Assembly: GCA_029976905.1 (NCBI GenBank)
Contig: JAPOLW010000067.1
Span: 1-11,958, forward strand
Source of the DNA: a bacterium
GTDB lineage: Bacteria; Desulfobacterota; Binatia; UBA12015
DNA length: 11,958 nucleotides
Reading direction: 5' to 3'
Shown here: piece after piece, positions 5,379 through 11,958 of the stretch
Layout: each line of letters starts with the position of its first letter
Position numbering within the stretch: position 1 is the first letter of the stretch
The notes under the pieces: model-generated
What the model saw: only the letters and a program-made list of their open reading frames with translations
Database searches by the model: none
Told to the model about the DNA's origin: nothing
Program-made: the position numbers and the translations under genes

Positions 5379-7712
5379 TCACGACGGCGGACCGAAGCCC
5401 CGAGATGCTCGCGGCGGTCCCCCGACCTCCGCGCGACGGCCGGCGTCGGTTGGAGCGCCGTGATCGGCGGCGGGAGCGGCCCGGGCGAGGCTTCGGTAGG
5501 CGGTGCCGATCTCGCCGAAGAGGGCGCGCAGGCGATCGATCCGATTGGTGGCCGAGACGAGGACGGCCCTCGTCGAGCGCGCGAGGCTTCGCTCGCCGGT
5601 CAGATAGGTGGCTCGTACTTCGGCCAGGCGTCGTCCGGACGTCATGCTCTCCAGCAGTTGCATGTCGGTTTCGCTGTAGCTCGCGGCGAGGTCGGAAAGG
5701 GTCAGCAGGACGGCGTCCAGGCCCTCGACGGCCATCGTCGTCAGACTTCGGGTCTCCTCATCCTCGGCCAGAACGAGAAGCTCGCGCGCCAGCGCTTCCA
5801 GTTCGGTGTTTACGCGCACCAGGTGGGTGTGGTTCTGGAGAAGCGTGCTGACGGTCTCGTAGTGCTCTTGTGAGAGGTTCCGACCCGCCAGGAGAGATGC
5901 GATCGCGTCGGCGATGAGTTCGCTCAGGATCCCGAAGGATTCGTGCAGCGCCTTCATTTCCATCACGTCCCGCCGTTCGCGCATCCGGCCGAAGGAATGG
6001 GAGATGATTTCGAGGAGGCGGCGCTGTTCGAGTCCGATCATTCCGATCGCCTCATCGGTGCTCACTCCATCCAGGTCCTTCATGAATCGGAGAGCCGCTG
6101 TTTCCTCGGCCAGGAGGCGGGAGCGGCGGATCTGGCCGACGATCAACTCGGCGGTATGTGCGGTTCCGTCGACGACGTTTCTGTGTTCGAAGCCCTCGAG
6201 TTCATCGCGTTCTGTGGCCGACGCCACTCGTGCGATCACGCTCGTCTCCGGAGCGACCAGCGCAATGGCGGCACTGGCGCGCTTGACGTCGTCGATGTCA
6301 TCGAGGGCGATGATCGTGCTCATCGATCGTCGGACTTCCACCTGCTGAAGGAGGACCGGGTCCCCCGGGTCTCCGAAGACGGCCATGCAGTCCATCTCGC
6401 GAGCCTTCGCGTACTCATCCGTTCCGTCCGTGACCACGACGTGTTCGATTCCGGCCTCGCGAAGGGAGCGGGAGAGGAGCTGTCCGAGAGTGCCGAAGCC
6501 GAGCAGAACGACATGGCCGCCGAAGAGGCTCGCGGAGGCGAATGGGGTCGAGGACGCGTGCCCTCGCTGCACGATGCGGACGATGTTGTCCGCCTGGTTC
6601 AGCAGAATTGGAGCGAGGACCATGGAGGTGGCGACCGTGACCATGAGAATCTGCACCTCCGCGGGCGGGAGGAGGCCGTTGGCGAGGACCAGGGAGAGGA
6701 CGACGAGGGAGAATTCGCCGAGCTGCGCCAGGCTGAGCGCCGTCTTCAGGGAGGTCGTCCCGGAGCAGAAGGGCAGCAGGACGGCGAAGAGCACCGCGGC
6801 CTTGATCGACATCAGGACGACCGTCAGGGCAGCAATCGTCCCGAGGTTTCGCAGGACGATGGGAACGTCGATCTGGAGGCCGATCGAAACGAAGAAGACC
6901 CCCAGGAGGAGATCCCGGAAGGGAATGAGATCGGCCTCGATCCGATACCGGTAGATCGTGTCGGCGATCATCATGCCGGTCAGGAAGGCGCCCAGAGAGT
7001 AGGAGAATCCGAAGTCGTGCGCGAGTTCGGAGGCGCCGACGACGATCAGGAGGATGAAGCCGACGTAGATTTCTCGCGAGTTGGTCTCGGAGACCACCCG
7101 GAGCAGGGTGCCGATGAGAAAACGACCCCCGAAGTAGAGCAGGGCAATGACGGCCGCGGCGTTCAGGCTGGTCTGGACGAGGAGCTGTAGGAGACTCCGG
7201 TCCCGGGACGTAAAGAGGGTGACCATCAGCAAAATCGGAATGACGGCGAGATCCTGGAAGATGAGGATGCCGATCGCGTTGCGTCCGGCCTCCGATCTCG
7301 CCTGTCCCGATTCCGTGAGGACCTTGAGAACGATCGCGGTCGAAGAAAGTGCGAGGGCCGCACCGACGAGGATCGCGGTGCGATCGGCCATTCCGAAGAG
7401 TGCGTAGGCGAGCCCCGCGATCGCGGCGGCGGTGAAGAAAACCTGCGTGGTGCCGAAGAGGAAGACCTCGCGGCGCATCGTTCTCAGGCGCGTGAACGAG
7501 AACTCGAGGCCGATCGAGAACATCAGGAAGACGACCCCGAATTCGGCGACGTGTTGCAGATCCTCGTCTCCCTCGAGGTCCAGAAAAGCGCCCAGGAGAG
7601 TGCCGGTGGCGATGTAGCCAAGCACTGTCGGCAGGGCGAGGCGCCGTAGAAGCACGTTGAGAACCGTGGCGATGGCGATCGCCGCGATCAGAATCGGGAT
7701 CGTACTATCCAT
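5379..7712 (-). CDS. CPA2-family (Kef-type) K+/H+ antiporter with TrkA-N domain and helical C-terminal extension
   Basis: 777 residues from ATG 7712 to TGA 5379. Residues 1-385 form about twelve hydrophobic segments with CPA2 landmarks: FSIGLEFS at 65-72, ALSSTAIVLK at 121-130, the ion-site aspartate D154 in IFQDLAVIP, and LAQLGEFSLV at 328-337. A TrkA-N (RCK) nucleotide-binding domain follows, with G405-F-G407-T-L-G410 in VVLLGFGTLG and an acidic D429 at the end of strand 2. Residues about 530-745 are a long, charged helical region in place of the usual short TrkA-C domain. Its pattern resembles PhoU-like helical domains. The last 30 residues look disordered. Members exchange K+ or Na+ for H+ across the inner membrane, and KefB/KefC are gated by glutathione adducts. 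I do not see enough to assign that gating here. It may be the first gene of a run with the Cys-rich and GFA genes. Confidence 0.93.
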   Translation of the reverse strand: MDSTIPILIAAIAIATVLNVLLRRLALPTVLGYIATGTLLGAFLDLEGDEDLQHVAEFGVVFLMFSIGLEFSFTRLRTMRREVFLFGTTQVFFTAAAIAGLAYALFGMADRTAILVGAALALSSTAIVLKVLTESGQARSEAGRNAIGILIFQDLAVIPILLMVTLFTSRDRSLLQLLVQTSLNAAAVIALLYFGGRFLIGTLLRVVSETNSREIYVGFILLIVVGASELAHDFGFSYSLGAFLTGMMIADTIYRYRIEADLIPFRDLLLGVFFVSIGLQIDVPIVLRNLGTIAALTVVLMSIKAAVLFAVLLPFCSGTTSLKTALSLAQLGEFSLVVLSLVLANGLLPPAEVQILMVTVATSMVLAPILLNQADNIVRIVQRGHASSTPFASASLFGGHVVLLGFGTLGQLLSRSLREAGIEHVVVTDGTDEYAKAREMDCMAVFGDPGDPVLLQQVEVRRSMSTIIALDDIDDVKRASAAIALVAPETSVIARVASATERDELEGFEHRNVVDGTAHTAELIVGQIRRSRLLAEETAALRFMKDLDGVSTDEAIGMIGLEQRRLLEIISHSFGRMRERRDVMEMKALHESFGILSELIADAIASLLAGRNLSQEHYETVSTLLQNHTHLVRVNTELEALARELLVLAEDEETRSLTTMAVEGLDAVLLTLSDLAASYSETDMQLLESMTSGRRLAEVRATYLTGERSLARSTRAVLVSATNRIDRLRALFGEIGTAYRSLARAAPAADHGAPTDAGRRAEVGGPPRASRGFGPPS

Positions 7713-7855
7713 CGCCCGGTCGTCCGCAGGCTACGGGTCGGACGCTGCGAAGGCCAACGGTCGGGCGGGGTCGTCTTGCTGCGGAGCTGGGGTGCACCGT
7801 CTTGCCGCCGATCGGGCCATCGATGGCGCCGTCCGCTCCGGGTTTCTCGGGTAGA

Positions 7856-8269
7856 TCAGGAGCTGGGAGCGGGTTGCCACTGGATGGTGACGCGACGTTT
7901 TCCCCACGCCTTCGCAGCGGCGACGTCTTCTCCCATGTAGATGTCGATCCGCTCGGTCCAGCGCCCGCCGAGCTTGTCGAGAACGGTGTAGCGACCCGGG
8001 AGTCCGTCGATCTCGACCTCGACTCCCCGCGAAAGACCGTGCTCGATCAGATCTCGTGAGACGGCGATCGCCATCATGCCCGGCCGCAGGCGGTCGCCCC
8101 AGGCCGCGAGGGTGGGGTCGTTGGCCGTCTGGCTGGCGGTGGAGTTGTAGGCAGTCGAGACGACCTCGAGCTCGCGCATGGCGTAGGATTCATTCGCACA
8201 CGCGGCCAGGCCGCCCGCGCTCACGAGAAGGAAGAGGACCGCTCGCCGCGTTTGGGAAACGCAGATCAT
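7856..8269 (-). CDS. 3D (Asp-Asp-Asp) domain lipoprotein
   Basis: 137 residues from ATG 8269 to TGA 7856. The N-terminus has two arginines, a hydrophobic core (VLFLLVSAGG) and a lipobox LAAC, so C24 should be lipidated and the protein anchored in a membrane facing the periplasm. The rest is a 3D domain, a double-psi beta-barrel related to the MltA and YorM/Sps2 group. VVSTAYNS at 37-44 is the opening strand, and the three conserved aspartates are probably D51, D98 (YTVLDKLGG) and D109 (ERIDIYMG), followed by the 'AAKAWGKRRVTI' ending. Relatives act on, or are linked to, peptidoglycan, but the short stand-alone lipoprotein form has no proven activity that I can cite. It stands alone between the antiporter gene (143 bases away) and the MaoC pseudogene. 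Confidence 0.85.
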   Translation of the reverse strand: MICVSQTRRAVLFLLVSAGGLAACANESYAMRELEVVSTAYNSTASQTANDPTLAAWGDRLRPGMMAIAVSRDLIEHGLSRGVEVEIDGLPGRYTVLDKLGGRWTERIDIYMGEDVAAAKAWGKRRVTIQWQPAPSS

Positions 8270-8407
8270 GGCTTCTGCTTCCCTGACGCAGCTCGGTGCC
8301 GCAAGTCCCGCGCCCCAGGGCCGGGCGGGGCTCGGCTGGGCGGAGGGGGCACAGCGGTGGGAATGGCATCGGAAAATCGTCGAGACCTGTCTCGGCGGGC
8401 TTGCTCG

Positions 8408-8846
8408 TCAACCCGCAACCGGGCGCTTGAGGATCATCGCGGTCGCGCGGACCGTGAAGACGTCTTCGCCGCGGTGGTTGCGGAGCACGGTGCGAGAGGT
8501 GACGATGCCGCGATCGGGACTCGCGCTTCTCGAGGCAGGTGCTGAAGGCGCGGATCCGGTCGCCCGGGCGCACAGGGCGCAGCATGCGGATCTCGTCGAA
8601 GCCGAGACCGGCGATGGCCGCCGTCTTCACCGGATTGCGCGAAGTGAGGTAGGTGAAGATGGCGAAGGTGTGGGCGGAGCAGGTGATCAGGCCGCCGTAT
8701 TCCCGGGTCTGGGGTGCGTTCTCGTCGAGATGAAAGGGCTGCGGATCCCAGCGCGCCGACATCTGCTTGAGTTCCTCGACGGTGACCTCGTACTCGATTG
8801 CAGAGCCCTGCTCCTCACCGATGGTGGCGTCCTCGAAGTAGCGCAT
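8408..8846 (-). pseudogene. MaoC-like (R)-hydratase gene with a frameshift
   Basis: Reading leftwards from ATG 8846 gives MRYFEDATIG and a hot-dog fold start, with the hydratase signature D34-x4-H39 in WDPQPFHLDE, then GGLITCSAHT and RPVRPGDRI. Homology in this frame ends at about 8523, just after LEKRES. From about 8519 a different frame continues the expected family sequence PDRGIVTSRTVLRNHRGEDV and ends ATAMILKRPVAG at TGA 8410-8408. The span is 439 bases, one more than a multiple of three, so there is either one extra base or two lost near 8515-8523. Repaired, the product would be about 145 residues, normal for a single-domain MaoC dehydratase that hydrates enoyl-CoA or similar thioesters. 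An ATG at 8888 also lies in frame, but the family start fits 8846. A sequencing error could mimic this. Confidence 0.8.
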
Positions 8847-8905
8847 CGCCCCGGACGTTCTAAAGCAGCTCCCGGTCTTTCGCAGCAAGCGCGCGCGGTT
8901 GGCCC

Positions 8906-9673
8906 TCAGGCCCGTGCGAGGAAGAAGAGGCGCCGGAAGGGGAAGAGGACGCAGCCGTTCGCTTGCCTCGGGAAGGCCTCGCGGTAGCCCTCGAGGACGC
9001 GCTGCTCGAAGGCGGGAACCTCTTCTTCGGACAATCGCTCGAGATAGGGCCTCATACCCGAGCCACGATGAAACGTCAGGATGTCCTGGTGGTCCTCGAG
9101 TTCGTGGTGGTACTCGGTCTTCCAGATCTCGATCTCTTCACTCGAGCCGCGCAGGACGTCGTAGTAGAAGGACAAGCTGTTGCGGGTGAGGGACCGGCGC
9201 GGTTCGTCCATGCGAGACGACCAGCGCGGGTCGTGCGAGACGTCGAGGAGCACGCGATAGAGGGCCGATTCGTAGTGGTCGGGCAGTTGGACGGCGAGAA
9301 TCCCCCGGGGCCGCACGAGCGTGAAGAGGCGGGGGAGCAGGGTGGCATGATCGGGGATCCACTGCAGCGCGGCATTCGAAAAGACGAGGTCGAACCTCCT
9401 CTGCGGTTGCCAGGTGGCGATGTCGGCCTTCAGCCATCGGGTTTGACCGTCCGTCCCGCGGGCCTCTGTCAGCATGGCCTCGGAGGAATCGACGCCGACG
9501 ATCGATGCGTCCGGCCAGCGCCCGCGTAATACCGAGGTGCTGTTCCCGCCCCCACAGCCCAGATCGACGATGTCGGCCGGTGCCGGCAGGTCGATTCGCG
9601 CGACCAGGTCGTGGGCGGGCTGGGTGCGCTGGGCCCGGAAGCGGTAGTAGAGGTCGTTGTCCCATTGGGGCAT
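8906..9673 (-). CDS. tam: Trans-aconitate 2-methyltransferase
   Basis: 255 residues from ATG 9673 to TGA 8906. An in-frame upstream ATG at 9709 would add 12 residues, but MPQWDNDLYYRFRAQRTQPA is the usual Tam N-terminus, so I chose 9673. It is a class I SAM-dependent methyltransferase: motif I VDLGCGGGNS at 36-45, the acidic end of strand 2 in VGVDSSEAML (59-68), and FDLVFSNAALQWIPDH for motif IV. The Tam-like second half includes VQLPDHYES and ends in VLFPFRRLFFLAR. The enzyme methylates trans-aconitate, a spontaneous isomer of cis-aconitate that inhibits aconitase, and so detoxifies a citric-acid-cycle by-product in the cytosol (EC 2.1.1.144). The length matches the E. coli enzyme. It is divergent from the RCC1-repeat gene and lies 59 bases upstream of the MaoC start on the same strand. 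Confidence 0.9.
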   Translation of the reverse strand: MPQWDNDLYYRFRAQRTQPAHDLVARIDLPAPADIVDLGCGGGNSTSVLRGRWPDASIVGVDSSEAMLTEARGTDGQTRWLKADIATWQPQRRFDLVFSNAALQWIPDHATLLPRLFTLVRPRGILAVQLPDHYESALYRVLLDVSHDPRWSSRMDEPRRSLTRNSLSFYYDVLRGSSEEIEIWKTEYHHELEDHQDILTFHRGSGMRPYLERLSEEEVPAFEQRVLEGYREAFPRQANGCVLFPFRRLFFLARA

Positions 9674-9803
9674 GCCCCGATACGTATGGTGCCTCCTCCA
9701 AAGCCACAACCGGGCCGCCGGGGAGGCGTGCCCGGTCGTGTCGGGCGGTGCGCGGACCGGCGCGGCGTTGCCTTTCGTGTGGGAAACGTGTTTTCGTCGG
9801 CGT

Positions 9804-11958
9804 ATGTGCCAGGCGCATGAGGAAAGATGGCAACGGTGTCCGGACCGCCGCGTCGCGACCCGTGATCGGTCAAGAGGAACCGTCCGGCGGGATTCCGGAG
9901 GCGACTCCCTTCCCCTCTACGTCGTTCTGGCACTCGCAGTCGCCGCGGTGCTTGCGGCCGCGTCGCCCGCCGCCGCGCAGATCTCGGCGGGAGGCCCGAC
10001 CTGTGCGCTGACGGACGCGGGCGGCGCGCAGTGCTGGGGCTACAACTTCAATGGCCAGTTGGGCGACGGGACGACGCTCACCAGCGCGGTACCGGTCGAC
10101 GTGGTCGGATTGACGACTGGCATGCAGGCGGTCTCGGTCGGAAGCCTCCATGCGTGCGCCCTCAGCGATACGGGTGGTGTGAAGTGTTGGGGTGCGAACT
10201 TTGCCGGCGCGCTCGGCGACGGCACGACGACGAGTCGGTCCGTGCCGGTGGACGTGGTGGGGCTCACCAGCGGCGTATAAGCGATCTCCGCGGGGGGTCT
10301 GCATACGTGTGCGCTCCTGGTGGGCGGGGGCGTGAAGTGCTGGGGCGATAATTTCTTCGGCCAACTCGGCAACGGCACGAACACCGAGAGCCTGGTGCCG
10401 TTGAACGTGGTGGGACTTGCCAGCGGGGTGCAGGAGATCTCGGCCGGAAGTTCCCACACGTGCGCGCTCCTGACGGGCGGGGGCGCGAAGTGTTGGGGTG
10501 CGAACGGCCGTGGTACCCTGGGGGATGGCACTCAAACGGAGCCGACGACGCCGGTGAACGTCGTTGGGCTCGGCAGCGGGGTGCAGGAGATCTCGGCCGG
10601 CGAGGGATTCACATGCGCGGCGATGGTCTCCGGTGGTGCGAAGTGTTGGGGGATCAATTTCTTCGGCCAGCTTGGCGACGGCTCGCTCGCCGACCGCACG
10701 ACCCCGGTGGACGTCGTGGACGGCGGCGGGTTGCTTGCCGGGGTGCAGGGGATTTCCGCCGGAGACGAGTACACGTGCGCGCGTCTCGGCTCGGGTGGTG
10801 TGAAGTGCTGGGGAGACAATCGATGGGGCCAGCTCGGCAACGGCACGACGACCAACGAGCGGGTGCCCGTGGACGTCGTGGATGGCAGCGGTCTTCTCTC
10901 CGGCGTCGTGGGAATCTCGGCCGGAGACGATCACATCTGTGCGACCAAGGCCTTGGGGAGTGCCGTTTGCTGGGGCTACAACGTATTCGGTGAGCTCGGC
11001 GACGGCACCACGCTCGATCGCCCGACCCCGGCCGACGTCGTGGATGCAAGCGGACCTCTGGGGGACGTGCAGGCGATTTCCGCGTGGACGAAGCACTCGT
11101 GCGCCGTCTTGTCGTCGGGGGGGGTGCGTTGCTGGGGCGAGAACTCCTTTGGGCAGCTCGGCGACGGCACGACGACCAATCGTCTGGTTGCCGTCGACGT
11201 CGTGGACGGCGCTAGTCCCCTGACCGGGGCGCTGGCGGTTTCGGTGGGGGAGTCCCACTCCTGCGCTCTCTTGTCCACGGGCGGCGTGAAGTGCTGGGGA
11301 GCCAACTTCTCCGGCGAGCTCGGCAACGGCACGACGTCGACCAGCCCGGGCCCCGATCCCGTGAACGTCGTGGACGGCGGCGGTGTTCTGGGCGGCGTGC
11401 AGTCGATTTCGGCGCGCGGCAACCACACGTGCGCCCGGCTCTCCACCGGCGGCGTCAAGTGTTGGGGCGCGAATGGTTTTGGCCAGCTCGGCAACGGTAC
11501 GACCACGAGGAGCTCGCTCGCCGTCGACGTCCTCGACGGAGCCGGGTTGCTCGGCGGGGTGCAGGAGATCTCGGTCGGCGCCTACCACTCTTGCGCTCGC
11601 CTCGGATCGGGCGGGGCGAAGTGTTGGGGGCTCAACGGCGCGGGCCAGCTCGGCGATGGTTCGACGACGCTGCGCACGAAACCCGTGTCGGTGAAGGACG
11701 GCGCCTCGGGCCTTCTGGGCGGCGTCCAGTCGATCACGGCCGGAGACGCCCATTCGTGTGCAGGGCTGACGACGGGGCGTGCGGTGTGTTGGGGGAGCAA
11801 CTCCCTGGGCCAACTCGGCAACGGCGCCACGACTCCGAATCCGGTGGACGAGCCCGTCGAGGTCGTCACCGAGAGCGGTCCCCTGGCGGGCGTCGACGAG
11901 GTGTCGGCGGGCGGATTGCACACCTGCGCGCTGCGGAGCGGGGGAGGCGCGTGCTGGG
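9804..11958 (+). pseudogene. Secreted RCC1-repeat protein interrupted by an in-frame TAA, running off the window
   Basis: One frame (codons starting at multiples of three) runs from about 9804 to the window end and encodes an export signal followed by RCC1 repeats. The hydrophobic stretch LYVVLALAVAAVLAAASPAA lies at about 9915-9974, with cleavage expected near AAAQ. The only close in-frame ATG is 9804, which leaves an unusually long, arginine-rich N-region. A GGAGG at 9897-9901 precedes CTT at 9909 with normal spacing but no standard start codon. Twelve complete units of the type CWGxNxxGQLGDGTT...PVDVV...GVQxISAGxxHTCALxxGGxK follow. TAA at 10278-10280 sits where other units have CAG, and the frame continues with perfect homology on both sides. 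RCC1 units form seven-bladed propellers; bacterial secreted forms have mostly unknown partners. The 3' end is not seen. Alternatives are an assembly error or readthrough. Confidence 0.75.
9981..11957 (+). repeat. Tandem imperfect RCC1-coding repeats, 12 complete units plus the start of a 13th
   Basis: The repeat is about 150 bases in units 1-4 and about 159-168 in units 5-12. The most conserved DNA core encodes K-C-W-G-x-N and is followed by G-Q-L-G-[DN]-G-T. Units 1-4 carry VVGLxSGVQ, while units 5-12 carry a longer VVDGxGxLxGVQ linker. Each unit holds two cysteines, one in HTCAL and one in KCWG, ten positions apart in nearly every unit. The array continues past the window end. Confidence 0.92.

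Noticed and set aside
5943..7190. 415-codon + strand open frame inside the antiporter gene.
   Set aside because: It is the antisense shadow of clear transmembrane and TrkA-N coding sequence. The product is an Asp/Glu/Arg-rich string with no domain.
7816..7827. Perfect 12-base palindrome GCCATCGATGGC upstream of the antiporter gene, considered as an operator.
   Set aside because: Palindromes of this length are expected by chance a few times in 12 kb. There is no second copy nearby and no recognisable promoter around it.
9870..11921. 683-codon open frame on the - strand opposite the RCC1 repeats, itself repetitive.
   Set aside because: Its periodicity simply mirrors the repeats on the + strand. 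The + frame carries a signal peptide and recognisable RCC1 units; the - frame has neither.
9981..11957. Regularly spaced repeats considered as a CRISPR array or satellite.
   Set aside because: The period is 150-168 bases, divergence is at synonymous and linker positions, and the units translate into RCC1 blades in one frame.

Overview
The window is a GC-rich stretch of a bacterial chromosome or metagenomic contig. Its gene content points to a Gram-negative bacterium: a lipoprotein, a CPA2 (Kef-type) antiporter, a trans-aconitate methyltransferase, a MaoC hydratase and a bacterial RCC1-repeat protein rich in CWGxN motifs. The RCC1 style and the metabolic genes would suit Myxococcota or a related 'deltaproteobacterial' lineage, but that is an inference from gene style only. 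I see no rRNA, tRNA, insertion sequence, CRISPR array, integrase or phage gene.

Layout. (1) Positions 1-330 hold the 3' end of an unidentified gene on the + strand, faintly like a MarR C-terminus, with a weak terminator-like hairpin downstream at 507-543. (2) Positions 543-833 (-) encode a small coiled-coil protein, and 972-1079 (-) hold a 35-codon stub of a glyoxalase/VOC protein. (3) Two + strand genes overlap by 8 bases: a YtcJ-type amidohydrolase (1175-3022) and a phospholipase D-type protein with two HKD motifs (about 3015-4466). (4) A - strand block, in transcription order, has a CPA2 K+/H+-type antiporter with a TrkA-N domain and an unusual helical C-terminus (7712-5379), a tiny exported Cys-rich protein (5292-5044) and a GFA/CENP-V zinc protein (5009-4554). 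(5) Further - strand genes are a 3D-domain lipoprotein (8269-7856), a frameshifted MaoC dehydratase (8846-8408) and trans-aconitate 2-methyltransferase (9673-8906). (6) Diverging from the latter, on the + strand, a secreted RCC1-repeat protein begins around 9804-9912 and runs off the window. It has twelve complete repeats but is interrupted by an in-frame TAA at 10278-10280.

How the genes relate. The only grouping that looks functional is the antiporter / Cys-rich protein / GFA-protein run. It is co-directional with gaps of 86 and 34 bases, and its members share a thiol, metal or electrophile-stress theme. The other genes look like ordinary accessory metabolism. Three of the loci are broken (VOC stub, MaoC frameshift, RCC1 nonsense codon), suggesting either local gene decay or assembly errors. 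No clearly new multi-gene system is evident. The best leads are the duplicated 17-residue Cys motif, the antiporter's C-terminal domain and the interrupted RCC1 gene.
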